Of a stretch of 64,000 nt of DNA, positions 37,737-45,197 are shown in pieces. Every line of letters starts with the position of its first letter. Position 1 is the stretch's first letter. Source of the stretch: Allorhizobium undicola ORS 992 = ATCC 700741 (GTDB lineage Bacteria > Pseudomonadota > Alphaproteobacteria > Rhizobiales > Rhizobiaceae); NCBI RefSeq assembly GCF_000621665.1, contig NZ_JHXQ01000007.1, positions 106,605-170,604 of the forward strand, written 5' to 3'. Under the pieces are notes generated by a model. It saw nothing but the letters and a program-made list of their open reading frames with translations. It was not told where the DNA came from and did no database searches. A program made the position numbers and the translations under genes.

Positions 37737-38209
37737 GCGCTGAAAAGGCTGGTGAGAGGCATGTGATTCTTGACGATGGGAGATTTCAGCACCACGAAGC
37801 TGAAATATTTGTCGATACCGATGTCCATATCGGTCAGCCGCTCCATGATGGTCTGATATTCGCCAATGCCTGCGGTGACGAATTTCAACATGTAGTCATA
37901 ACCGCCCGAAACCAGATGGCACTCGATAACCTGATCCACTTTTTCCACGGCGGCCAAAAAGCGGGCGAAGTCGATCTGCCGGTGATTCTTCAGGGTGATT
38001 TCGGTAAAAACCGTCAGCGTCTGGCCAAGTTTGCTGACATTGATCTGTGCGGAATAGCCCTCGATATAGCCCTCGGCCTGCAATTTCTTAACCCGCATCA
38101 AACAAGGGCTGGGCGAAAGATTGACCAGCTCCGCCAGTTCCACATTGGTGATGCGGCCATTCTTCTGCAATTCGTGAAGGATCTTGATGTCGATACGGTC
38201 GAGCGTCAT
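37733..38209 (-). CDS. Lrp/AsnC family transcriptional regulator
   Basis: The ATG at 38209 gives 158 residues starting MTLDRIDIKILHELQKNGRI. The helix-turn-helix with LSPSPCLMRVKKLQAEGYI matches Lrp, and the C-terminal RAM domain has VIECHLVSGGYDYMLKFVT, the usual G-DYD effector-binding stretch. These regulators sense amino acids and often control a divergent amino acid catabolic gene. Here that is the FAD-dependent D-amino acid dehydrogenase-like gene at 38444, across 234 bases. Its stop codon comes from a palindromic repeat. Confidence 0.9.
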   Translation of the reverse strand: MTLDRIDIKILHELQKNGRITNVELAELVNLSPSPCLMRVKKLQAEGYIEGYSAQINVSKLGQTLTVFTEITLKNHRQIDFARFLAAVEKVDQVIECHLVSGGYDYMLKFVTAGIGEYQTIMERLTDMDIGIDKYFSFVVLKSPIVKNHMPLTSLFSA

Positions 38210-38443
38210 GGACGGTCCATTCCTGGCAGGCAAGGCGGCACAAATTCGTTTTCACAAAGCAGCATATTATGCTGAAATGTGCGGTTTCAACTGTTTCCGA
38301 AGGCTAATGCTAATCGCTTTCCATGGCAATCGGGCCACTTAAATGGAATGGAGAAACAGCAGGAAATGCCGTTTATCGCAGATTTGCAGAGATCAAACCT
38401 CGACGTTCGCGCATAGAATGGCGGTGGTTTCAGGAGATTTATC

Positions 38444-39769
38444 ATGCGTGTGCCGTTGATGAGAATTGAAAGCTCGCCAAGCCTGCCGCAAAGCGCGGAT
38501 GTGGTGGTGGTTGGCGGGGGGATCGTCGGCACCTGCACGGCCTATTATCTCGCGATGCGCGGGGTAAAAGTTGCACTCGTGGAGAAGGGCTTCATCGGTG
38601 CCGAGCAATCCAGCCGCAATTGGGGCTGGTGCCGTCAGCAGAACCGGGATGCCCGTGAACTGCCCATGGCCACGAAAAGCCTCGATCTGTGGGAGGCCAT
38701 GGCCGGTGAGATTGGCGAAAGCGTCGGATTCAGGCGCTGCGGTCTGCTTTATCTCTCCAATGACGAGGCCGAGATCGCCGGCTGGGCGAAATGGCGTGAT
38801 TTTGCGGCAAGTGTTGGCGTCACCACCCATGTTCTTTCTGCGCAGGAGGCCTCTGAGCATGGACGCGCCACGGCGAGGAACTGGCGGGGCGGCGTGTTTT
38901 CGCCAAGCGACGGCATTGCCGATCCGCAGCGTGCCGCGCCGGTCATCGCGCGCGGCATCATGAAATTTGGCGGCACCGTCCATCAGCGATGCGCTGCACG
39001 CGGCATCGAAACCGCTGCGGGCCGGGTATGCGGGGTCATCACGGAAAAGGGCACGATCAAGACCCCGGTTGTGGTCATGGCCGGAGGAGCCTGGGCGTCA
39101 TCTTTCTGCCACCAACTCGGTATGCGCTTTCCGCAATCGTCGGTGCGATCCTCCATTCTGGCCGTTGACGCTGGGGCGCAGGGCATTCCCGATGCGCTGC
39201 ATACGGCGCGGGTTTCCATCACGAGGCGGGGTTCGGGCGGCTATACGCTGGCAATCAGCGGGCGGGCAAGCGTAGACCCAACCGCGCAAAACATGCGGTT
39301 CGGCAAGACTTTTCTCCCGATGTTCCTGCGTCGATGGAAAAGCCTGAAGCCCGGAACGCTGGAAGGGTTGCGCAGTGGCCATGAAAGCCTCGCCCGTTGG
39401 AAGCTGGACGATGTGACACCCATGGAGAAAAACCGTGTGCTTGATCCGCGTCCGGATATGACGCTGATCGGCGAGACCCATCGCCGTGCCATGGAATTGC
39501 TGCCGGGGCTGAAGGGAGCAAAAATTGCCGCCAACTGGGCCGGTTATATCGACAGCACGCCCGATGGCGTGCCCGCCGTCGGTGAAATGCCCGGTCTGCC
39601 CGGCTTTATTCTGGCGGCGGGCTTCAGCGGTCATGGCTTTGGTATCGGGCCAGGGGCCGGGCACATGATAGCCGACATGATCACCGGCCAAACGCCCATT
39701 GTCGATACCCATGATTATCGTCCGGAACGCCTGGAAGGATCGGCATGGGGCAAGGTCGCAGCCTTTTGA
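38444..39769 (+). CDS. FAD-dependent oxidoreductase, D-amino acid dehydrogenase (DadA)-like
   Basis: A 441-residue DAO-superfamily enzyme with CAGGAGATTT before the ATG. The FAD motif is DVVVVGGGIVGTCTAYYLAM, with SSRNWGWCRQQNRD shortly after, and the C-terminal GFSGHGFGIGPGAGHMIADM closes the FAD site. It probably oxidises a D-amino acid or N-methylated/opine-type amino acid to the keto acid. The divergent Lrp gene is the likely regulator. Downstream lies the four-hairpin sRNA locus. It may work with the D-peptide hydrolases found at 50-60 kb, but exact substrate is not shown. Confidence 0.85.
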   Translation: MRVPLMRIESSPSLPQSADVVVVGGGIVGTCTAYYLAMRGVKVALVEKGFIGAEQSSRNWGWCRQQNRDARELPMATKSLDLWEAMAGEIGESVGFRRCGLLYLSNDEAEIAGWAKWRDFAASVGVTTHVLSAQEASEHGRATARNWRGGVFSPSDGIADPQRAAPVIARGIMKFGGTVHQRCAARGIETAAGRVCGVITEKGTIKTPVVVMAGGAWASSFCHQLGMRFPQSSVRSSILAVDAGAQGIPDALHTARVSITRRGSGGYTLAISGRASVDPTAQNMRFGKTFLPMFLRRWKSLKPGTLEGLRSGHESLARWKLDDVTPMEKNRVLDPRPDMTLIGETHRRAMELLPGLKGAKIAANWAGYIDSTPDGVPAVGEMPGLPGFILAAGFSGHGFGIGPGAGHMIADMITGQTPIVDTHDYRPERLEGSAWGKVAAF

Positions 39770-39863
39770 AGGGACCGTGCCTATATGCGCTACGCGCATA
39801 GCGCATGGCTGGCTTGCGAAAAACTGCCTCGTTTTTGTGCGTAGATCATGTATAACAAAATCA

Positions 39864-40018
39864 TCGAAGCGATGCTCCTCCTCCCGCAAAGCTTCGAAAG
39901 CAGGAAAGCTTCTCCTCCTCCCAAAGCTTTCCAGCGGGAACGGCAACACTCCTCCTCCCAGTTGCCGTTCGGTTCTTTTCGGAAAGCCTGCCGCACCTCC
40001 TCCCGCGGCAGGCTTTTT
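39864..40018 (+). ncRNA. Four-hairpin CCTCCTCCC-loop sRNA locus (cuckoo/CcsR-like)
   Basis: Four consecutive hairpins each show CCTCCTCCC in the loop. Stems: 39864-39870 with 39891-39897 (7 bp); 39903-39911 with 39924-39932 (9 bp); 39938-39947 with 39961-39970 (10 bp); 39983-39994 with 40005-40016 (12 bp). Loop motifs start at 39877, 39914, 39951 and 39996. The CCUCCUCCC loop is the anti-Shine-Dalgarno signature of a small RNA family known in Rhizobiales and Rhodobacter, where units carry two such hairpins. The last hairpin is followed by TTTTT and should also terminate transcription. It may be one RNA with four loops or two fused two-hairpin units. No DUF1127 gene is beside it. Confidence 0.85.
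39983..40018 (+). terminator. Terminator hairpin of the sRNA
   Basis: A 12-bp stem AAAGCCTGCCGC with its complement around ACCTCCTCCC, and five T residues at 40014-40018. It doubles as the fourth anti-SD hairpin. Confidence 0.88.
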
Positions 40019-40063
40019 CGTTTCCGGCGTTTGGCCGGAAGCCTGTCTATTTTCCCGAAACTA

Positions 40064-40168
40064 CTGCATAATTCCTTAAACCGGAATCGATTTAAGGTGA
40101 AAATTATGCAGCAGATTTAAAGTGTTACAGCGTCCTTTGTGCGTTTGTTAACACGCACGGCGTTGTAT
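40064..40168. repeat. Composite palindromic repeat (CTGCATAATTCCTTAAA hairpin + TTACAGCGTCC module)
   Basis: The hairpin CTGCATAATTCC...GGTGAAAATTATGCAG is followed by GCAGATTTAAAGTGTTACAG and the inverted repeat around CGTGCG. It overlaps the 3' end of the YeeE-like gene at 40117, giving that protein a repeat-derived tail. Confidence 0.88.
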
Positions 40169-40593
40169 CGGGCTATTTTCGAAAAAAGCCGAAAAAGCAG
40201 AATTCCCGCCACCATGGCCATGAAGAACACGATGGCTTCCCAGCGCCCGGTGGAAAGAGCCGCGATTGCCGGGCCGGGGCATAGTCCGACAAGTCCCCAT
40301 CCAAGCCCGAAGATGGCTGCTCCGCCAATCAGCCTCCGGTCTATCACCGTCGATTGCGGAATGTGGAACCCCTCCTCCAGGAGGGGGCGTTGCAGGTGGC
40401 TGCGCAGCCGGTAAGCCAGTATGGATGGCGTCAGCGCGGCGACGAGGACGAAGGCGAGAGAGGGATCCCAATTTTCATTGAGGGTCAGGAAGCCGAGCAC
40501 CTTTTGCGGGTTCATCATGCCTGAAAGCGCGAGACCGGCCCCGAAGAGCCCACCGCAGAAAAGGCTGGCAGCAAGGTTGGCAATGATGCGCAT
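40117..40593 (-). CDS. YeeE/YedE (DUF6691-type) sulfur transport half-protein, second gene
   Basis: A 158-residue hydrophobic protein, with four helices likely. It starts 3 bases after its partner's stop. Features: SGMMNPQKVLGFL near the start and GWGLVGLCPGPAIAALSTG, containing the conserved cysteine motif of the YeeE/YedE family, which moves thiosulfate-like sulfur compounds. The last 15 residues (NAVRVNKRTKDAVTL) are encoded by the palindromic repeat at 40064-40168. Together with the first half-gene it should form a full transporter. Confidence 0.85.
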   Translation of the reverse strand: MRIIANLAASLFCGGLFGAGLALSGMMNPQKVLGFLTLNENWDPSLAFVLVAALTPSILAYRLRSHLQRPLLEEGFHIPQSTVIDRRLIGGAAIFGLGWGLVGLCPGPAIAALSTGRWEAIVFFMAMVAGILLFRLFSKIARYNAVRVNKRTKDAVTL

Positions 40594-40596
40594 CAG

Positions 40597-41007
40597 CTAG
40601 GCTCGCAGAAAAGTGTGAACCACGAAAACCGTGGCGAACGCGACGGCCATGAAGCATATCACGGCGGCGAATGAGCGGCGCGAAAAGCGGCCAAGACCGC
40701 AAACGCCATGGCCGCTGGTGCAGCCGGAGCCAAGCCGTGTGCCAAAGCCCACGAGCAAGCCGCCAGCAATCAGCATGGGAATTGAGCCTGTAATCTCCCA
40801 ATCATCAAGCCCGTTCACCTGCTGAAAAAACCAGGCGCCTGCGAAAATTCCAATCACGAACAGGCTCGCGCGGGGTGACAGATTCAATGCCTGATCCGCA
40901 AGCCCGGAAACGCCCGCAATACGCCCATGCAAGAGCAGAAACAGCGCTGCGGAAAAACCGATCAGCAGGCCGCCGCCCACAGCTGAAAGCACCGAAAAAT
41001 GTGACAT
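40597..41007 (-). CDS. YeeE/YedE family sulfur transport half-protein, first gene
   Basis: A 136-residue, four-helix protein starting [20 protein letters not shown]. The diagnostic motif [17 protein letters not shown] with two cysteines is present near residue 95-110, and [16 protein letters not shown] follows. The pair with the next gene corresponds to the two halves of the longer YeeE proteins. The regulator gene at 41348 is divergent and an inverted repeat lies between them. Likely role: import of thiosulfate or sulfane sulfur for detoxification or assimilation. Confidence 0.9.
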   Translation of the reverse strand: MSHFSVLSAVGGGLLIGFSAALFLLLHGRIAGVSGLADQALNLSPRASLFVIGIFAGAWFFQQVNGLDDWEITGSIPMLIAGGLLVGFGTRLGSGCTSGHGVCGLGRFSRRSFAAVICFMAVAFATVFVVHTFLRA

Positions 41008-41129
41008 GGTGTTGACCGTTTTTTTGATTCAACCTCTGCGATAGATCGGCGCATTTTCGTCCTTTGCCGTGATTCTGGCTATAGCGCTGGAAAAACAAAA
41101 TCTACCGTTCCTGAACCGGCTTAAAGATG

Positions 41130-41151
41130 TATATTTAAAAAGTCAAATATA
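41130..41151. promoter_or_regulatory. Putative BigR-type operator (TATATTT-N8-AAATATA)
   Basis: A perfect 7-bp inverted repeat, TATATTT (41130-41136) and AAATATA (41145-41151), lies in the 340-base divergent gap between the YeeE pair and the ArsR gene. AT-rich palindromes are typical operators of BigR/SqrR repressors. The rest of the gap is AT-rich; I see no other feature. Confidence 0.6.
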
Positions 41152-41347
41152 TGGAGGCTGTTTCGCTGTAGTACCAATTATGGGTTGTGTTCGGAGCGGG
41201 CAATTTCAAGAAATTGCTATTTAAAAACAAAAAACTAGCTGGTATTTTGATTTCTATTAAAATTAAGATGCATTATGATCTAACAGAAGGCTGCAACGTT
41301 CCCGTTTTAGGATCTTCGACCGCGCCTTTTAAGGATGACAAGCAGGA

Positions 41348-41746
41348 ATGATGATGACGTATAGGCAAACGGCAGGCTTTGGCGACATGGAACAGATGGG
41401 GATTCCGGTTGGTGTTTTGATCCATCGGGCGCCGCAGGCTGCCGAATTCTTGCGGCAGTTTTCCAATGCCAACCGTCTGGTGCTGCTTTGTCAAATTGCG
41501 TCAGGCGAGGCCTCTGTCGGGGAGATTCAGGATGCGCTTGGTATAAAGCAGCCAGGGCTGTCGCAACAGCTCAAGGAGCTGCGCCAGGCGGGGCTGGTCA
41601 AGACGCGCCGCCACGGCACCACGATTTATTATTCCATCGCCGATGGCCGCGTCGCAATGATGATGAATGCCCTTCATGGAATGTTCTGCGAGGACGTGCC
41701 GCCCGGTTCGCTGGAAACGCCTGAGCTGGCGGAAGAGCGGGAATAG
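41348..41746 (+). CDS. ArsR-family sulfide-responsive repressor, BigR/SqrR-like
   Basis: A 132-residue winged-helix protein; ATG at 41348, 41351 or 41354 are all possible. The HTH reads VGEIQDALGIKQPGLSQQLK and the wing TRRHGTTIYYSI. Two cysteines occur, Cys48 (LVLLCQIAS) and Cys114 (HGMFCED), 66 residues apart, the same spacing that SqrR-type persulfide sensors use. In those proteins sulfane sulfur bridges the cysteines and releases the operator. The divergent YeeE transporter pair fits a sulfur-response regulon. The stop TAG leads straight into a GCATAATCC repeat. Confidence 0.85.
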   Translation: MMMTYRQTAGFGDMEQMGIPVGVLIHRAPQAAEFLRQFSNANRLVLLCQIASGEASVGEIQDALGIKQPGLSQQLKELRQAGLVKTRRHGTTIYYSIADGRVAMMMNALHGMFCEDVPPGSLETPELAEERE

Positions 41747-41747
41747 G

Positions 41748-41834
41748 GCATAATCCGATCCGGGCAAAGCGGGGATCGACAAGATTAAAGCATGTCGCGC
41801 AAAAGTGTGCAGCGGTTTTGCGATAACGACATGC
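41748..41834. repeat. GCATAATC half-module plus hairpin of stem GCATGTCG
   Basis: From 41748 comes GCATAATCCGATCCGG...GATTA, a P2-type module. Then 41790-41797 (GCATGTCG) pairs with 41827-41834 (CGACATGC) around GCAAAAGTGTGCAGCGGTTTTG. The gap 41747-41897 holds only these. Confidence 0.83.
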
Positions 41835-41897
41835 GACAAAACAATGACGTAAAGCGTCAGGAGCGAATCTGAAAGATCGCGACACGCTTGTCGCTGT

Positions 41898-43163
41898 CTA
41901 ATCGTGCCCCGCGATTGAGCCGGGATTTGCCCGTACGGAAAAGCCTTCCACATACGTTTCGATTGCCGCGGGATCGAAGATGTGACCGTCGATGAAGCGG
42001 TCCTCTACTGTTGCGCCTTCGCGGCGCAGATCCTGCGTCGCCATGGTGTCGGGAAGGTTCAGGGCCTGCCGGTAGAGATCGGGCCGATAGGCTGCCGCTG
42101 CGGTTCTTTGAGCTGTCGGGCTGAACTGTGCCTGTCCCCAGCGGATCATCTGGCTGTAAATCCACAGGGCCTGGCTGGGGCGCGGATAATTGGCGTTTTC
42201 GGCATGAAAGCGGAAATAATGGGCAACGACCCGGCGATTGCCCTCAGCATTGAGGTTGAACTGGCCTTCCAGAACATGCCTTATGATGTCTCGCGGTGCG
42301 CCGATGAAGCGTTCCTCGGCCAAAAGCATGGCAAGCTCGTCGTGGTGCGCGGGGTCGTCGCACCAGCGCGCCGCCTTGTCCAGCGCCACGATCAACCGCA
42401 GCACCGTGTCCTCGTTTTCCGCCGTCCATTCCGGGCGCAGGCCTATGACTTTCTCCGGCGCCGAGGGCCAGATGTCCTGCTTGATGGCGACGATACGGCC
42501 TACCCCGCGTTGCGATGCCACCATATTCCATGGCGCGCCAACGCAAAAGCCGTCAATGGCGCCCGCCGCAAGGGCATCGGATGTGAGCGGGGGCGGGACG
42601 ACGACGAGTTTCACGTCACGATCGGGATCGATGCCGCCTGCCGCCAGCCAGTAGCGAAACTCGTAATTATGTGAGGAGAAAGGATAGGTCACGCCGAGTG
42701 CCAGCGGGTTCTGCCCGCTTTCATGCCGCTGCCGGACAAGCTGCGCCAGCGTCCTGGCCAGGCCCAATGCATCGCGCGGGTTTGCGTTTTCCGAAAGCTC
42801 CGCCATTTGCCGGTAAAGCTTGACTGACAAGGTAATGGCATTGCCCCCTTGGCCAAGAGAAAACGGTGTGATGGTGGGGGACGGATTGGAGCCAAGCCCC
42901 AGCATGGCTGCTACAGGCATGGGCGATAGCATGTGGGCGATGTCGAATTGCCGGAAGGCCAGCCGGTCGCGCACATTGGCCCAGGAAACCTCCTTGACCA
43001 GATCTATGGCAAGGCCTTCGGCCGCGGCAAAGCCGATTTCGGCGGCAACAAGCAGCACGGAGGCATCGACGAGGGGAATGAAGCCCGCGCGCAGATGGCG
43101 AAGCTCCGGCATCACGCGGGCCGGCGCGGCGAGAGGGGGTGGTGGCAGCTTTTCTTCGGTCAT
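41898..43163 (-). CDS. nasS: NasS-like nitrate/nitrite sensor (NrtA/CmpA family, cytoplasmic)
   Basis: A 421-residue CmpA/NrtA-family substrate-binding protein. It starts MTEEKLPPPPLAAPARVMPE with no signal peptide, unlike the periplasmic NrtA. Family motifs include LRAGFIPLVDASVLLVAAEI, FDIAHMLSPMPVAAMLGLG and AAGAIDGFCVGAPWN. Without nitrate or nitrite such NasS proteins bind and hold NasT. The nasT gene is immediately upstream on the same strand (43185), 21 bases away, which supports the call. No nitrate reductase genes lie in the window, so targets are elsewhere. Confidence 0.88.
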   Translation of the reverse strand: MTEEKLPPPPLAAPARVMPELRHLRAGFIPLVDASVLLVAAEIGFAAAEGLAIDLVKEVSWANVRDRLAFRQFDIAHMLSPMPVAAMLGLGSNPSPTITPFSLGQGGNAITLSVKLYRQMAELSENANPRDALGLARTLAQLVRQRHESGQNPLALGVTYPFSSHNYEFRYWLAAGGIDPDRDVKLVVVPPPLTSDALAAGAIDGFCVGAPWNMVASQRGVGRIVAIKQDIWPSAPEKVIGLRPEWTAENEDTVLRLIVALDKAARWCDDPAHHDELAMLLAEERFIGAPRDIIRHVLEGQFNLNAEGNRRVVAHYFRFHAENANYPRPSQALWIYSQMIRWGQAQFSPTAQRTAAAAYRPDLYRQALNLPDTMATQDLRREGATVEDRFIDGHIFDPAAIETYVEGFSVRANPGSIAGHD

Positions 43164-43184
43164 GGTCCGCGTCCTCTGCCCCCG

Positions 43185-43778
43185 CTACATCAAAAGCCCG
43201 GCGGCGGTGACAACGCTCTGGGCAATCTCCGCCAGCTTCTTCTTTTCGTTCATTGCCGTTTGCCGCATGAGTGTGAAGGCTTCCTCTTCTGAAAGGCAGC
43301 GCATCTTCATTAAAATGCCCTTGGCGCGTTCAATCACCTTGCGGTCTTCAAGCGCCGTGCGTGCTTGCGCCAGTTCCGTCTGCAATTTCTCGAAGGCGCG
43401 GAAGCGGATGACGGCCATATCGAGGATCGGCTTGACGCGCTCCTTTTTCAGGCCATCGACGATATAGGCCGAAACGCCGGCCTCCACCGCCGCGGCGATG
43501 GATTGGGTATCGGCCCGATCCACGAACATGGCAATGGGGCGGCTGATACTGCGCGAAAGCTGGAAGAGATGCTCCAGCATATCCCTGTCGGGGTTTTCCA
43601 GGTCGATGATGATGACGTCCGGCGCGCTGCTTTCGATGATCCGGGCAATTCCCTTTACCGTGTGAACAATGGTGACATGGCTATGCCCTGCCTCCCGCAG
43701 GCCCTCCTCGATGATGGAGGCGCGGATGGCATTTTCATCGATTACCAGAATTTTCAATTCGTCATGGGTCACGGTCAT
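43185..43778 (-). CDS. nasT: NasT-like ANTAR response regulator
   Basis: The chosen ATG at 43778 starts MTVTHDELKILVIDENAIRA and gives 197 residues. An upstream in-frame start at 43832 would add 18 residues encoded by a hairpin repeat and is therefore less likely. Residues about 8-125 form a receiver-like domain (VIIIDLENPDRDM holds the usual Asp region). The C-terminal ANTAR domain reads DRKVIERAKGILMKMRCLSE and beyond. NasT antiterminates nitrate assimilation transcripts by binding paired hairpins in leader RNA. It pairs with NasS. Confidence 0.88.
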   Translation of the reverse strand: MTVTHDELKILVIDENAIRASIIEEGLREAGHSHVTIVHTVKGIARIIESSAPDVIIIDLENPDRDMLEHLFQLSRSISRPIAMFVDRADTQSIAAAVEAGVSAYIVDGLKKERVKPILDMAVIRFRAFEKLQTELAQARTALEDRKVIERAKGILMKMRCLSEEEAFTLMRQTAMNEKKKLAEIAQSVVTAAGLLM

Positions 43779-43784
43779 CAGGTA

Positions 43785-43830
43785 GAGCATTTCCGGGAAA
43801 AGTGGAACCCGGTTTTCCGTCCGCAATCCC
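43785..43830. repeat. Hairpin-class repeat before nasT
   Basis: GAGCATTTCCGGGAAAAGTGGAACCCGGTTTTCC shows the conserved inner AAAAGTG and GGTTTTCC; the right-hand outer arm is degenerate. Confidence 0.75.
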
Positions 43831-43891
43831 ATGATAAATCATCAATTTGGGTGCCGTTTGCGGTTCTTGCCCCGGCCTTCTGTTTTCGCGA

Positions 43892-43995
43892 CTGCATAAT
43901 GCCTTGGATCGGAATCGATTTGGGATAAAATTATACAGTAAATAGAGTGCGTTACAGTGTCCCTTGTTCGTTTGGTAAAAAGCAGGGCGCTGAAA
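43892..43995. repeat. Composite palindromic repeat, degenerate copy
   Basis: CTGCATAATGCC...AAATTATACAG and GCGTTACAGTGTCCCTTG followed by AAAGCAGGGCGCTG are a diverged copy of the element at 40064. It lies in the gap 43779-44364, which otherwise holds two more repeats and no gene. Confidence 0.75.
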
Positions 43996-44061
43996 TTTTC
44001 ACCCGAGAGAAATTCCGGCGAATACGGGTTCACCTGCATTGCTCTATCGTCTTGTTTCGGC

Positions 44062-44104
44062 GCATTTGCGGACGCAAAACCAATTACACTTTTGCTGTAA
44101 ATGA
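44062..44104. repeat. Hairpin-class repeat, degenerate
   Basis: GCATTTGC...TTACACTTTTGCTGTAAATG, read in reverse orientation, keeps CACTTTTGC. Confidence 0.65.
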
Positions 44105-44255
44105 TCTAGGGTGTGTGTGGATTCGACGTTGGGTGAGGCGAAAACGGTGATTTGCGAGAACCGGAGCGGAGTGTACTTAATGTACATGAGCCCAGGTAAG
44201 CGCAGAAAATTGCCGTTTGCAGCCCGCCCAACGTTAAATACCCACACACCCTAAA
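44104..44255. mobile_element. MITE-like element with 50-base inverted ends and TA flanks
   Basis: The left arm (44106-44156) begins TAGGGTGTGTGTGG and the right arm (44201-44253) ends CCCACACACCCTA. Reverse-complemented, the arms align over about 50 bases with roughly three quarters identity by eye, including GACGTTGGG against AACGTTGGG. Both tips are flanked by TA, as after insertion of IS630/mariner-type elements. The centre holds GTACTTAATGTAC. No coding region is inside. Confidence 0.6.
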
Positions 44256-44364
44256 CCGATTCCGGTTTCAGGCGTTATGCGTTAAGTTGCACAAGTCCTG
44301 TATCTGGCGATTGGCGAGGTAACAGAAGAGGCAGCTTGAAGTTCATGGAGAGGGGAGTGGATGA

Positions 44365-45108
44365 ATGGCGCGAGTGCACAGTCCGGCCGAGGATAACAGA
44401 CGGTCGAAAGTCGCTCACATGATCGGTTTTGCCGCATTTCTGCTTGGGCTGGGGATTTCGTCCTTGAGCACTGGCCCCGCCATGGCGGGAGATTGCTCCA
44501 GCGGGCCAACGGCAAAGGTGGACTGGTCCGAGTGCCGCAAACGTCAATTGATGCTGGGGGGGAGCCAGCTTGACAACGCCAATCTCTATGATGCCGATCT
44601 GAGCGCCACCGACCTATCCAATTCCAGCCTGCGGGAATCGAACCTTGAAAAGGCTACGCTGATCCGCGCTTCTCTGGCCAATGCCCGCGCTGAAGGCGCG
44701 CGCTTTGACCGGATCGAAGCCTACCGCGCGGAAATGGGAAGACTGGCTGCCGACGGGGCAAGCTTCGTTGCTGCCGAGATGCAAAGGGTCAACCTTGCAG
44801 GCGCCAGCCTTGTGACGGCAGATTTCACCAAAGCGGAACTGGGACGGGCCAATTTCGACAAGGCTGACATTTCCGGAGCGCGGTTCCGGCTGGCCAACCT
44901 GTCTCGCGCCGTGCTGAACAATGCGGTGGTAAAGCAACCCATTGCCTTCGAAGAGGCATTCATGTTCCGAACCCGGATAGAAGGGGTCGATCTTTCGTCC
45001 TCCACGGGATTGGAGCAGGATCAGATAAATCTGGCCTGCGGCGACAGCCGCACACGCCTGCCGCCCGGCCTTAACGCGCCGTCCAACTGGCCGTGCCCGG
45101 CAGATTGA
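44365..45108 (+). CDS. Exported pentapeptide-repeat protein
   Basis: A 247-residue protein. After a polar N-region it has a hydrophobic stretch MIGFAAFLLGLGISSL ending in TGPAMAGDCS, which fits a Sec signal peptide cleaved after AMA. From about residue 65 to 190 there are pentapeptide repeats of the A(D/N)LXX type (DNANLYDADLSATDLSNSSL is typical), forming a right-handed beta-helix. Two cysteine pairs outside the helix could form disulfides in the periplasm. The function is not known; the preceding 100 bases contain the MITE-like element. Confidence 0.83.
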   Translation: MARVHSPAEDNRRSKVAHMIGFAAFLLGLGISSLSTGPAMAGDCSSGPTAKVDWSECRKRQLMLGGSQLDNANLYDADLSATDLSNSSLRESNLEKATLIRASLANARAEGARFDRIEAYRAEMGRLAADGASFVAAEMQRVNLAGASLVTADFTKAELGRANFDKADISGARFRLANLSRAVLNNAVVKQPIAFEEAFMFRTRIEGVDLSSSTGLEQDQINLACGDSRTRLPPGLNAPSNWPCPAD

Positions 45109-45153
45109 GGAGCAGTGTGCGGGTGATGAAGTGCTCTTACTTCTTGTTTCGGC

Positions 45154-45196
45154 GCATTTCCGGACGCAAAATCGACTACACTTTTGCTGGAAATGC
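45154..45196. repeat. Hairpin-class repeat, reverse orientation
   Basis: GCATTTCC (45154-45161) pairs perfectly with GGAAATGC (45189-45196) around GGACGCAAAATCGACTACAC and TTTTGCT. It fills the gap between the pentapeptide and AraC genes. Confidence 0.85.
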
Positions 45197-45197
45197 T

